Program-made: the position numbers and the translations under genes
Assembly (NCBI GenBank): GCA_938011325.1
Contig: CALLUD010000002.1
Location: forward strand, 62,001 to 126,000
Source: an uncultured Spartobacteria bacterium
GTDB lineage: Bacteria; Verrucomicrobiota; Verrucomicrobiia; Chthoniobacterales; JAATET01
Length of the DNA: 64,000 nt
Direction of reading: 5' to 3'
Shown here: positions 42,585-51,075 of the stretch, one piece after another
Position numbering within the stretch: the stretch's first letter is position 1
Layout: every line of letters begins with the position of its first letter
The notes under the pieces: generated by a model
Databases searched by the model: none
Told to the model about the DNA's origin: nothing
Seen by the model: only the letters and a program-made list of their open reading frames with translations

Positions 42585-43271
42585 GTGAGTTACGAGCGCC
42601 CGATCATCGATCCGCCCGAGGGAGGCCACCGGAAGGTGCTCCTCCATTCGTGCTGTGCTCCGTGCTCGGGGGAGGTCATGGAGGCCATGACGGCGGCCGG
42701 GATCGACTACACGATTTTTTTCTACAACCCGAACATTCATCCGCGGAAGGAATACGAGCTGCGGAAGGAGGAGAACATCCGGTTTGCGGAAAAGAATGGC
42801 GTTCCGTTCGTCGATGCGGATTACGACACCGACAACTGGTTCGCGCGCGCGAAGGGGCTGGAATGGGAGCCCGAGCGAGGGGCCCGCTGCACGATGTGCT
42901 TTGACATGCGCTTCGAGCGGACCGCGCTTTATGCGCACGAGAACGGATTTCCGGTGATCACGAGTTGCCTGGGAATTTCCCGCTGGAAAAACATGGATCA
43001 GATCAACGATTGCGGACGCCGTGCCGCGGCGAAATACCCGGGTCTCATCTACTGGACCTACAACTGGCGAAAGAAGGGCGGCGCGCAGCGGATGCTCGAG
43101 ATTTCGAAGCGCGAGCAGTTCTACCAGCAGGAGTATTGCGGCTGCATTTATTCGCTACGCGACACCAACGCGTGGCGGCTGAAAAACGGCCGCGGCAAGA
43201 TCAAGCTCGGCGTGAAATTCTACGGCCGTGAGGAATCCGACGTGCCTGCGACACCGCGCCCGTCGGATTGA
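42585..43271 (+). CDS. queH: Epoxyqueuosine reductase QueH
   Basis: Reduces epoxyqueuosine to queuosine in tRNA, the non-cobalamin alternative to QueG. About 228 residues. Cysteines expected for Fe-S/metal binding: HSCCAPCSGEV at the N-terminus, GARCTMCFDMR, and QEYCGCIYSLRD near the C-terminus; YNPNIHPRKEYELRK and TSCLGISRWKNMDQIN are also conserved. I prefer the GTG at 42585 because AAGGA (42572-42576) lies eight bases upstream; an in-frame ATG at 42576 overlaps that site. The last 52 bases overlap the end of the convergent phosphatase gene. Confidence 0.9.
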   Translation: MSYERPIIDPPEGGHRKVLLHSCCAPCSGEVMEAMTAAGIDYTIFFYNPNIHPRKEYELRKEENIRFAEKNGVPFVDADYDTDNWFARAKGLEWEPERGARCTMCFDMRFERTALYAHENGFPVITSCLGISRWKNMDQINDCGRRAAAKYPGLIYWTYNWRKKGGAQRMLEISKREQFYQQEYCGCIYSLRDTNAWRLKNGRGKIKLGVKFYGREESDVPATPRPSD

Positions 43272-44218
43272 TCGACCTTCTCCTGAGCGCGTTTCCACGA
43301 GGACCAGCTCCGCCGGAAGTGCGGGCCGCACTGCCAGCAGTAGCTGTAGAAGCTGCGAAGAAATGCATCGCGTTCCTCGCGTGCCGGACCGGCCAGCAGG
43401 TCGATGCCACCAAGCAACCGCTGGCGCTGGATGATTTGCGGGCGTGAAGCGCGCACGTAGTTCCGCATCATGTCGTAGAGGGTGAGGAACAGCGTGGTGC
43501 GGTTGCCCCCGGTGTCGCAGTGGAAGTGCAACCAGTCGGCCTTCTCCTCCTCGAGCTGCGAGACGAACTCGACGAATCGCTCGATATCTTCATCACGCGG
43601 GACCACGGCATCGGGCACAGCGATGCGAAAATACCGCCAGCGCATTCGCTCGATGAGATCCTGTTCCGTGGAGGCGCGTCGGATATCCAGCTTGAGATCG
43701 AGCGGCTGCCACTTCGACACGTCTGCGAGGCGACCGGGGGAGAATTTCGTCGCGGTGGTGAATTTGCCGCGCTCGAGATGGTCGGTCCATGCCGTTTCCG
43801 CGCGGAGCACTTCGCCGGCGCTGCGGTGAGTGCCGACGATTTCGGGCGGTCCCCAAGCGAGAGCGGCGCCGTTGAGGTGGGTGTGGGGTTCCTGCCGCAG
43901 ATCGACGACCGTGACGCGCATGCCCTTCAAATCCGTGTTCAGCGCGAAGGCCTCCTCGCGACAGAATTGCGCGCTTCCCGAGGCGCGGAGCCCGGCAAGC
44001 CCGGCGGTCGATTCCGCACCGGAGAGGCGGTCGTCGCTTCGCCGGTAACGCTCCGGGAGCTGGCGAATGGCGGGCGCCTCCATGATGGAGCCCTCCGGGA
44101 GCGACTCGGGAGGATATGGTCGCTCGAGGACGAGCTCGGATTTCTCCGGCGGTGGCGGAGGCGACTCCCAGAGCAGCGGAAATGGGAGAAGGCCGGCAAT
44201 CAGCGCGGCGATGAGCAT
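43220..44218 (-). CDS. Exported protein-tyrosine-phosphatase-like inositol phosphatase (phytase family)
   Basis: 332 residues with an N-terminal hydrophobic segment (LIAALIAGLLPFPLLW), then a Pro-rich stretch, so exported or membrane-tethered. The P-loop is HFHCDTGGNRTT, catalytic Cys at ~234 and Arg at ~240 (C-x5-R), followed by LYDMMRN. The general-acid loop is RIAVPDAVVPRDEDIERFV with Asp at ~203. FALNTDLKGMRVTVVDLRQEPHTHLNG is the N-terminal PTPLP hallmark (quoted parts: VVDLRQEPHTHLNG). These match cysteine phytases of Selenomonas/Mitsuokella. In those the loop reads GxGR; here it is GGNR. Last gene of the ABC-transporter operon, one base after the ATPase gene. Substrate could be phytate or another phosphoester. 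Confidence 0.82.
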   Translation of the reverse strand: MLIAALIAGLLPFPLLWESPPPPPEKSELVLERPYPPESLPEGSIMEAPAIRQLPERYRRSDDRLSGAESTAGLAGLRASGSAQFCREEAFALNTDLKGMRVTVVDLRQEPHTHLNGAALAWGPPEIVGTHRSAGEVLRAETAWTDHLERGKFTTATKFSPGRLADVSKWQPLDLKLDIRRASTEQDLIERMRWRYFRIAVPDAVVPRDEDIERFVEFVSQLEEEKADWLHFHCDTGGNRTTLFLTLYDMMRNYVRASRPQIIQRQRLLGGIDLLAGPAREERDAFLRSFYSYCWQCGPHFRRSWSSWKRAQEKVDQSDGRGVAGTSDSSRP

Positions 44219-44219
44219 C

Positions 44220-45065
44220 TCAGGACTTTGTCAGGGCTTCGTAATCGATCGTGCGAAGACGTTCCTGCCGGGCGCCGAGACGCGGGATGCAGTCGATCAA
44301 CGCCCGGGTGTAGGGATGCTGGGGCCGGCTCAGCACATCGTCGGCGGGGCCGTATTCGACGATGTCACCGCGGAACATCACGGCCACCTTGTCGCACAGG
44401 CCGCGGATGATCGCGAAGTTGTGCGTGATGAGAATGATCGCCATGTCGAGTTTCGCGCGCAGCTCGCGGAGCTGATCGAGAATTTGCGCCTGAATGGTCA
44501 CGTCGAGTGCGGTGGTCGGCTCGTCGGCGACGAGGAGATCCGGCTGACAGCTCAACGCCATGGCAATCATCGCGCGTTGCTGCATGCCACCGCTGAGCTG
44601 GTGCGGGTAATCATTCATGCGCTGCGCGGGATTCACGATGCCGACGGCGTCGAGCCATTTGACGATCTCGGAATCGACGTCCTTCACGTCGGGGCGGTGG
44701 AGCTTGATGGCCTCGGCGATCTGGCTGCGGATCGTGTAAACGGGATTCAGCGACGTCGAGGGTTCCTGGAAGATGTAGGCGATTCCTCCTCCGCGAATTT
44801 CGCGCAGCCGCTTCGGGGGCATTTTCAGAACATTTTCGCCGCGAAAGAGAATCTCGCCCGAGGGATACCGTGCCGGCGGGGAGGGGAGCAGGCGGGTGAG
44901 CGACAGGGCGGTGACGCTTTTTCCACTGCCGCTTTCGCCGACGATCGCGAGGGTCTCGCCTTTGCTCACGGTGAACGAGACTCCCTTCACGGCATCGAAC
45001 GGGCCGTCGTCGGTCGAGAACTGGATTTTCAAATCGCGGACGTCGAGAAGCGGCGGGTTTTCCAT
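44220..45065 (-). CDS. Oligopeptide-type ABC transporter ATP-binding protein (OppD/DppD-like, short)
   Basis: 281 residues, one nucleotide-binding domain. Walker A GESGSGKS (~44-51), Q-loop FQEPSTSLNPV, signature LSGGMQQR, Walker B LLVADEPTTALD, H-loop ITHNFAII (His kept; the following Asp, usual in THDL, is Asn). The C-terminal region has HPYTRALIDCIPRL but ends soon after, before the cysteine motif found in full OppD/OppF. Only ATPase in the eight-gene operon; it should serve the OppBC-like permeases next to it and perhaps the YejBE-like pair too. A partner ATPase may be elsewhere. Confidence 0.9.
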   Translation of the reverse strand: MENPPLLDVRDLKIQFSTDDGPFDAVKGVSFTVSKGETLAIVGESGSGKSVTALSLTRLLPSPPARYPSGEILFRGENVLKMPPKRLREIRGGGIAYIFQEPSTSLNPVYTIRSQIAEAIKLHRPDVKDVDSEIVKWLDAVGIVNPAQRMNDYPHQLSGGMQQRAMIAMALSCQPDLLVADEPTTALDVTIQAQILDQLRELRAKLDMAIILITHNFAIIRGLCDKVAVMFRGDIVEYGPADDVLSRPQHPYTRALIDCIPRLGARQERLRTIDYEALTKS

Positions 45066-45068
45066 GGG

Positions 45069-45938
45069 TCAGTTGGATTCGGATTTCGAGCTGGAGGCGC
45101 GGCGCAGCGCGTCTCCCGCGAGAAAGAAGGCGAGCGCGGAAATGAAGATGGCGATGCCGGGGAACACGATGAGCCACCATGCATCGAGAATGTAGCTTTT
45201 ACCATCCGCAATGATGTTTCCCCAGGTCGCCTGCGGCGGCTGCACCCCGAAGCCGAGGTAGCTGAGGCCGGCTTCGGTGAGGATGGCCTCGGGAATGCCG
45301 ATCACGGCGGTCACGAAGATGGGCGCTGCGGCGTTTGGCAGGATGTGCCTGAAGATAATGGGCACGGCGTTTTGCCCGAGGCTTCGCGCGGCTTTCACAT
45401 ACTGGCTTTCGCGCAATGTGAGGAACTCGGCGCGAACCAGTCGCGCAGTCTGCGTCCAGCTCACGAGTCCGATGACGATGACGATGTTCAGCAGGCTGGG
45501 GCCCACGAGCGCGACGGCGGAGAGGATGAGGAAAAACGTCGGAAAGCAGATGATCGAATCGACGATGCGCATGAGGGTGTTGTCCACCCAGCCGCCGAAA
45601 TAACCGGAGATCGCACCGACGCCCACGCCGATGCCGAGCGCGACCGCCACGGCCACGAAACCGACCGTCAGCGAGATGTAGGAGCCGTGCAGCACGCGGG
45701 ACAGCACGTCGCGGCCGAGATTGTCCGTCCCGAGCCAGTGCTCGAAACTCGGGGGCTGCAGCTTGGCCTGAAGATTCGTCGCGTTTGGATCGGCCGGGAA
45801 ATCGATGCCTGTCAGCGAGAAAATCCAGAAGACCAACGCCGTGACCAGCAGCAACACGATGACCGCCGTCGAGAGAATCGCGATCCGATCGCTGCGGAAG
45901 CGGGCAAACACACGTTGGGCGGGACTGCGCGGTTCCAT
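45069..45938 (-). CDS. Peptide ABC transporter permease, OppC/DppC type
   Basis: 289 residues. N-terminal cytoplasmic part and helix, then the LGTDNLGRDVLSRVLHG motif that marks OppC-type permeases, and the inner-membrane EAA loop ARSLGQNAVPIIFRHILPNAAAPI. Six hydrophobic helices. The C-terminal LGFGVQPPQATWGNII segment is typical. The ATG at 45938 overlaps the oppB-like stop by one base; four bases separate it from the ATPase gene. Confidence 0.93.
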   Translation of the reverse strand: MEPRSPAQRVFARFRSDRIAILSTAVIVLLLVTALVFWIFSLTGIDFPADPNATNLQAKLQPPSFEHWLGTDNLGRDVLSRVLHGSYISLTVGFVAVAVALGIGVGVGAISGYFGGWVDNTLMRIVDSIICFPTFFLILSAVALVGPSLLNIVIVIGLVSWTQTARLVRAEFLTLRESQYVKAARSLGQNAVPIIFRHILPNAAAPIFVTAVIGIPEAILTEAGLSYLGFGVQPPQATWGNIIADGKSYILDAWWLIVFPGIAIFISALAFFLAGDALRRASSSKSESN

Positions 45939-46900
45939 TATTCGAGTCGCACGCGTGGATCGACGACGGCGTAGAGCACGTCGGCGATGAGGTTGCCGAG
46001 CAGCACGAGTGCTGCGGTGATGAAGTTGAGCGCGACGAGCAACGGGTAGTCGCGCTCGAGCACGGCCTGGTAGCCGAGGCGGCCGATGCCGGGATAGGCG
46101 AAGATCGTTTCGATGATGATCGAACCGCCGATCAGCGCCGGCAGCAGGGCGCCGATTCCGGTGATGACGGGTCGCAGCGAGTTTCGCAGCGCGTGTTTGT
46201 AATGGACCGTCGACTCATCGAGGCCCTTCGAGCGGGCGGTGCGGATGTAATCCTCGCTCAGGGATTCCAGCATCGACGCGCGCACATAGCGCGACTGCGA
46301 GGCGATTCCCGCCAGCGCGAGGATGGTGGCCGGAAGCGCGAGGTGCCATGCGTAGTCGAGAAACCGGGAGAGTGCGTTTGGATATTCGAGGCTGAAGCTG
46401 TGCGTGCCGAGGAGCGGGAGGCCGAATGTCTTCGTGATGCCGATGATTGCGAGGTAACTCACCCAGAATGTCGGCAGTGCGAGGAAGGCGAACATCAGCA
46501 CCGACAGCGCCGTATCCTGCCAGCGGCCGACGGTTCGTGCGCTCCAGACGCCGAAAAGCAGCCCGAAGCTGAGTGCGATGAGGATGGAGGTGAAATTCAG
46601 CGCGAGCGTGGGCGGAATCGCTTCGCCAATCCGTTCGATGACGGGGCGACCGTCCTTGATGCTGCGGAGATTGCCCGTGAAGAGGTCGCGCATGTTGAGC
46701 CAGTATTGCTGGATGAGCGGTTCATCGAGGTGGAACTGCTTGCGGAAGTTCTCCTTCATCGCAGGCGAGACCTTTGGATTCATCTCGCCCCATGGATACG
46801 GGCTGCCGGGTGTGAGGGTGACGATGAAGAACGAGATGAGGCTGATGAAAAACATCAGCACCAGCGAGATGAGGAGGCGGCGGACGAGAAAGGCGATCAC
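45938..46900 (-). CDS. Peptide ABC transporter permease, OppB/DppB type
   Basis: 320 residues from the GTG at 46900, which overlaps the stop of the upstream binding-protein gene as GTGA. Starts IAFLVRRLLISLVLMFFISLISFFIV, the usual OppB first helix, with a short insertion (PGSPYPWGEMNPKVSPAMKENFRKQF, quoted in part: NPKVSPAM). EAA loop: RSKGLDESTVHYKHALRNSLRPVI. End: YPGIGRLGYQAVLERDYPLLV and VDPRVRLE. Six predicted helices. Part of the second importer in the operon. Confidence 0.93.
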   Translation of the reverse strand: MIAFLVRRLLISLVLMFFISLISFFIVTLTPGSPYPWGEMNPKVSPAMKENFRKQFHLDEPLIQQYWLNMRDLFTGNLRSIKDGRPVIERIGEAIPPTLALNFTSILIALSFGLLFGVWSARTVGRWQDTALSVLMFAFLALPTFWVSYLAIIGITKTFGLPLLGTHSFSLEYPNALSRFLDYAWHLALPATILALAGIASQSRYVRASMLESLSEDYIRTARSKGLDESTVHYKHALRNSLRPVITGIGALLPALIGGSIIIETIFAYPGIGRLGYQAVLERDYPLLVALNFITAALVLLGNLIADVLYAVVDPRVRLE

Positions 46901-48993
46901 TGCGTCACCTCCGTTTCCTTGGGCAGGAGATCCGCGTATTCCGTGCGATACGTTTCCGGGATGAAGTAATACCACATGCTCGGGGCGACTTGAAACGGCT
47001 CGTCGATCCAGCCGTGCGCGGTTTTCCGGCGGATGCGGAAGGTGTCTTTCCAGACGATGATGGGATCGATTGCGAAGTTCAGAAAGAGTGTCGGCTGCTC
47101 GTCGTAGATGAGTTGGTGGAAGCGGGCCCCCAGGGCGCGGATGCGCTCGCGGTCGTATTCCACGCGGATGTCCTCGATCAATTGATCCACCTCCGCGTTT
47201 TTAAAGCCGGCGTAGTTCAGCAGGTCGGGTCCGGTCTGCGAGGAGTGCCAGAGCTGATACTGGTCCCAGTTGGGGGTCATCACCCAGCCGAGAACGAGCG
47301 CCTCGAACTCGTGCTTTTTCACGAACCGCTCGATGAAGACCGCCCATTCGTAAATCTCGACCTTTGCTTCGACGCCGATTTTCCGCCACGCGTCCTGCGC
47401 GAGGGTCGCGATGTCCTTGCGCACGTCGTTGCCCTGGTTGGTAATGATCGTGAAACTCAGTCGCTTTCCGTCCTTTTGGCGAATGCCATCGGGCCCCGGC
47501 TTCCAGCCGGCTTCGTCGAGGAGTTGCTTTGCCTTTTCCGGATCGTAGGGAAGGCGCTTCACGTGCGGATTCCCATACCAGAACTCCGGGAGGATCGGGC
47601 CGTTGGAGGGCGCGCCGACGCCGTAATAAACAAACTCGATGATGTCATCGACGTTGAGCGCCATCGCCAGAGCCTTGCGCACGCGAATGTCCTCAAACAT
47701 CGGCAGCCGCATATTCCAGCCGATGTAGCCGTAGCTGAGCGCCGAAACCGTGAGCGTCGTGAACTTCGGATTTTTCTTGTAGGAGCGGACCGCCCATGGC
47801 GAGAGAATCGCCTCGTAGATGTCGAGCTGATGCGTCTCGAACGCGAGACGCAGCACGGTGGGATCGGGCATGGGACGGAATTCCACCGCGTCCAGCCACG
47901 GAGGCTGACCCCAGTAATCGGGATTTCGCACGATACGCAGCACTTCGTTCGTTTTCCAGGAATGGAACTTGAACGGACCGGTGCCGACGGGACGGCGGTT
48001 GAAGTTGCGGCTCCACCAGTCCTGCGATTTTCCTTCGAGGATGTGCTTCGGCAGGATGCGCATCTGCTCCCAGCTCAGAATGGCGGGCGAGTAGGGCGCG
48101 CGGTAGCGGACGACGAATTCGTGAGGCGTCGGCGCGGACACCGACTTGATCGGGTCGTAGTCCGCCTTCCGCGGGCTGATGACCGCTTCGTCCATGATCA
48201 TGTCGTAGGTGAAGACGCAGTCCTCGGCGGTGAATGGAGTGCCATCCTGCCACTTCACGCCCTTGCGCAGCTGGAATCGCAGGATCGGCTCGGCGATGTA
48301 ATGGCGCTGGTCCAGCTTGGAAAGCGTTGCGTCCTTTTGATTCAGCGTCTTGAGAAACGCCTCGAGTTTGCGCTCGGCGTCGCCCTCATCCTGCACGGTG
48401 ATTTCGAAGGCGACGTCGTAGTCGAACCACTCGCGCTCGATGGTGATTTCCGGGTGTTGCTTCCGAAATGCCGCGAGGGCATCGCGTGCGCCGCTGCCGA
48501 GGTTCGCGCGGAAGGAGGCGAGCGGGATCAGTTTCGATGTATCGAAGGTTTCGATGATCTGATCGACGTATCGATAGCCTGGGAGGTCCTGGGTGAGAAT
48601 GAGTTGATCACCTTCCTGGCGGACGTCCTTCAAGGTCCAGTTCGCCCACGAGTCGCGCACGCTTTCGAGTGTCGCGAGCGCGGCGGCGGCGTCTTCCGGC
48701 GAGCGGAAGCGAAGAAAGGTCTCCTGGGACTCGGTGTAGGACTCGGCCAGCAGGGGCTCGAGCTCCAGATTTTGATTGTAGCTCAGCAGGCTCTCGAAGA
48801 TCAGCCCTTCGACCTCGCTGGCGGCGAGATCGGTGGACTGGACCGGGTTCAACTTGGTGGGTTCCGCAATGGTGCCGAAGGTGAATTCGTTTTTCTTGCG
48901 GGTCGTAAGCAGCGTCGCGTTTACGAACGCCGCAACAAACAGGACGATCAGCAGGACGGGGATGCCGTAGACGAACAGTCGGATCGCCTTCAT
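46897..48993 (-). CDS. Extracellular solute-binding protein, family 5, with an internal insertion
   Basis: 698 residues, long for the family (about 520-550). A single N-terminal hydrophobic helix (YGIPVLLIVLFVAAFV) has no clear lipobox, so it may be membrane-anchored. The SBP-5 core begins TIAEPTKLNPVQSTD and LIFESLLSYN, is interrupted at ~88-235 by about 150 residues of alpha/beta-looking, charged sequence, and resumes with FQLRKGVKWQDGTPFTAEDCVFTY. Later blocks are VGTGPFKFHSW, VRKALAMALNVDDII and NPHVKRLPYDPEKAKQLLDEAGWKP (parts). Likely binds peptides for the neighbouring OppBC-like permease. Confidence 0.88.
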   Translation of the reverse strand: MKAIRLFVYGIPVLLIVLFVAAFVNATLLTTRKKNEFTFGTIAEPTKLNPVQSTDLAASEVEGLIFESLLSYNQNLELEPLLAESYTESQETFLRFRSPEDAAAALATLESVRDSWANWTLKDVRQEGDQLILTQDLPGYRYVDQIIETFDTSKLIPLASFRANLGSGARDALAAFRKQHPEITIEREWFDYDVAFEITVQDEGDAERKLEAFLKTLNQKDATLSKLDQRHYIAEPILRFQLRKGVKWQDGTPFTAEDCVFTYDMIMDEAVISPRKADYDPIKSVSAPTPHEFVVRYRAPYSPAILSWEQMRILPKHILEGKSQDWWSRNFNRRPVGTGPFKFHSWKTNEVLRIVRNPDYWGQPPWLDAVEFRPMPDPTVLRLAFETHQLDIYEAILSPWAVRSYKKNPKFTTLTVSALSYGYIGWNMRLPMFEDIRVRKALAMALNVDDIIEFVYYGVGAPSNGPILPEFWYGNPHVKRLPYDPEKAKQLLDEAGWKPGPDGIRQKDGKRLSFTIITNQGNDVRKDIATLAQDAWRKIGVEAKVEIYEWAVFIERFVKKHEFEALVLGWVMTPNWDQYQLWHSSQTGPDLLNYAGFKNAEVDQLIEDIRVEYDRERIRALGARFHQLIYDEQPTLFLNFAIDPIIVWKDTFRIRRKTAHGWIDEPFQVAPSMWYYFIPETYRTEYADLLPKETEVTQ

Positions 48994-49027
48994 TTCACCG
49001 GGGGGAATTGCGAACGTGGGCGCATCG

Positions 49028-50068
49028 TTATTGCAGCTTCGTAAGCGACTTCGGATCGAACGCGTCGCGCAGGCCCTCGCCGATGAAGGTGGCCAGCAGC
49101 AGCGTCACAAACAGCGCCGTGACGGCCGACGTGGCCACCCATGGTGCGTGGAGATTCACGAGGCCCTGCTGGATCATTTCCCCCCACGATGGAGTGGGCG
49201 GGGGAAGGCCGAAGCCGAGAAAATCGAGCGCGGTGAGTGACGAAATGCCGGCGACAACCATGAACGGCAGCAGCGTGATCACGGGGGTCATGGCATTGGG
49301 GAGAATCTGGCGAAAGAGAATCCGATGCGCGGGCATCCCCTGGGCGCGCGCGGCCACCACGAAAGTCTGCTCGCGAAGGCGGTAGAATTCGCCACGCATG
49401 TAATACGAGAGGCTGATCCACTGGAAGATCGCCATGACGAACAGCAGCATCGCGAAGCTTTGCCCGTAGATCGAGCCGAGCAGGATGACGACGTAGAGAA
49501 ATGGCAATGCCGACCAGATCTCGATGAGCCGTTGCACAATGAGATCGACCCGTCCCGCGAAATAGCCCTGGATGCCGCCGATCACGATGCCCAGGAACGC
49601 GCTGATTCCCGCGAGGCTGAGCGCGAAGAGCATGCAGATGCGAAAGCCGTGAATCAGGCGGGAGAGCACGTCGCGCGCCGCGTTGTCGGTGCCGAGCCAA
49701 TGTTCGGCGGACGGCGGATGCGGGGGCGCACCGGCGAGATCGAGGTAGGGATGCAGAGGATCGTGCGGAATCGGCGGGAGGATCATCCAGCCACCGCGCT
49801 CGCGAAACTTCGGGTCGTTTCGCAAAGCCACGTAATTCGCCTCGGTGCGGTAGGTGCCACCGAACGTCTCGTCGGAGTAGAAGCGGAAGGTCGGGAAATA
49901 AAGTTTGCCTTCGTAACCGAGGACGAGTGGTCGATCGCTGGCGATTTGATCGCTGAACAGCGAGAGAACAAAGGCAACGGTCAGAATCCAGAACGACCAC
50001 CACGCCCGCTTGATCGAGCGGAATTTCCGGAATTTCTGACGTGTGACCGGGGAGAACATGGCGCTCAA
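49028..50068 (-). CDS. Peptide ABC transporter permease, YejE-like
   Basis: 346 residues. Between helix one and two is the long external loop typical of YejE: LGYEGKLYFPTFRFYSDETFGGTYRTEANY (parts: GKLYFPTF, ETFGGTYRTEANY), GGWMILPPIPHDP, then HWLGTDNAARDVLSRLIHG. EAA loop: ARAQGMPAHRILFRQILPNAMTPV. Ends LDFLGFGLPPPTPSWGEM. In E. coli YejABEF imports peptides and microcin C. Overlaps the yejB-like stop by four bases. The gap to the next binding protein is 34 bases. Confidence 0.9.
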   Translation of the reverse strand: MSAMFSPVTRQKFRKFRSIKRAWWSFWILTVAFVLSLFSDQIASDRPLVLGYEGKLYFPTFRFYSDETFGGTYRTEANYVALRNDPKFRERGGWMILPPIPHDPLHPYLDLAGAPPHPPSAEHWLGTDNAARDVLSRLIHGFRICMLFALSLAGISAFLGIVIGGIQGYFAGRVDLIVQRLIEIWSALPFLYVVILLGSIYGQSFAMLLFVMAIFQWISLSYYMRGEFYRLREQTFVVAARAQGMPAHRILFRQILPNAMTPVITLLPFMVVAGISSLTALDFLGFGLPPPTPSWGEMIQQGLVNLHAPWVATSAVTALFVTLLLATFIGEGLRDAFDPKSLTKLQ

Positions 50069-51075
50069 TCGAAGCGAATGCGTGGATCGACCACCACGTA
50101 GATGAGGTCGCTGGCGAGACGACCGATCATGGTGAAGAAGCTGCTGAGGACGATGATGCCGAGCACGACGTTGTAATCGCGGCCAACGATGGAGTTGAAG
50201 AACAGCAGGCCCATCCCATCGATGTCGAACACGCGCTCGATGAGCAGTGCGGAGGTGAAGAGCACGGCAAAGAGCGAGCCGACACCGGTGGCAATGGGGA
50301 TGAGTGCGTTGCGCAATACCTGTCGCCAGATGGTCGCGTGGAACGAGAGTCCCTTGGCCATGGCTGTGCGGACGTAGTCGCGATTCATCTCCTCGAGGAC
50401 GCTGTTCTTCATGAGCAGCGTGATCACTGCGAACTCCGATGCCATGTAACAGGCGAGCGGCAGTGCCATGTGGTGGAGAAAGTCGAGCACCTTCCCGAGC
50501 GGGGAGAGATACTCGAAGTTGCTCGAGACGATGCCGCCGATCGGAAACCAGTCGAGGTAACTCCCGCCGGCAAGGAAGATGATGAGCAGGGTGCCGAGCG
50601 CGTAGCCCGGGATGACGTAGCCGGCAAAGACGAGAGCGGACGTGAGCGAATCAAACAGGCTGCCGTGCCGCATTGCTTTTCGCACGCCCAGCGGAATGGA
50701 AATCGCATACGCGAGCACGAAGGAGGTGAGCCCGAAAAACAGCGAAATCGGAAACTTGCTCGCGATGACCTCGAGCGCAGGCTCCTGATAAACGTAGGAT
50801 TTGCCGAAGTCGCCGCGGAGGATGTTGCCCAGCCACGTGAAGTAGCGGACATAGGCCGGTTTATCGAAGCCGAAGTAGGCCTTGATGTTTGCGATTTCCT
50901 CGGGGGAAACCCCGCCGCTGGTTCCTGCGCGGGCGCTGTTGGCGGCGCGGACCTTGGAAATCACTTCCTCCACGGGGCCGCCGGGAACGAACTGAATCAG
51001 AACGAAGCAGACGATGGAAATGCCGAGCAGCGTCGGCACCATGAGGAGCAGCCGCCGCAGGATGTAGGCGGTCAT
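50065..51075 (-). CDS. Peptide ABC transporter permease, YejB-like
   Basis: 336 residues. The N-terminus TAYILRRLLLMVPTLLGIS and the PGGPVEE segment followed by a ~30-residue loop, then YFGFDKPAYVRYFTWLGNILRGDFGKSYVY, are characteristic of YejB (parts quoted). EAA loop: AKGLSFHATIWRQVLRNALIPI. End: VDPRIRFD. The start overlaps the yejA-like stop by four bases and the end overlaps yejE by four, so these three genes are translationally coupled. Confidence 0.92.
   Translation of the reverse strand: MTAYILRRLLLMVPTLLGISIVCFVLIQFVPGGPVEEVISKVRAANSARAGTSGGVSPEEIANIKAYFGFDKPAYVRYFTWLGNILRGDFGKSYVYQEPALEVIASKFPISLFFGLTSFVLAYAISIPLGVRKAMRHGSLFDSLTSALVFAGYVIPGYALGTLLIIFLAGGSYLDWFPIGGIVSSNFEYLSPLGKVLDFLHHMALPLACYMASEFAVITLLMKNSVLEEMNRDYVRTAMAKGLSFHATIWRQVLRNALIPIATGVGSLFAVLFTSALLIERVFDIDGMGLLFFNSIVGRDYNVVLGIIVLSSFFTMIGRLASDLIYVVVDPRIRFD

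Noticed and set aside
44067..45974. 635-codon open frame on the + strand across the ATPase and OppC-like genes
   Set aside because: Antisense shadow of two recognised transporter genes.
46990..49044. 684-codon open frame on the + strand across the large binding-protein gene
   Set aside because: Antisense shadow; the minus-strand product has clear SBP-5 motifs and couples to the permease gene.
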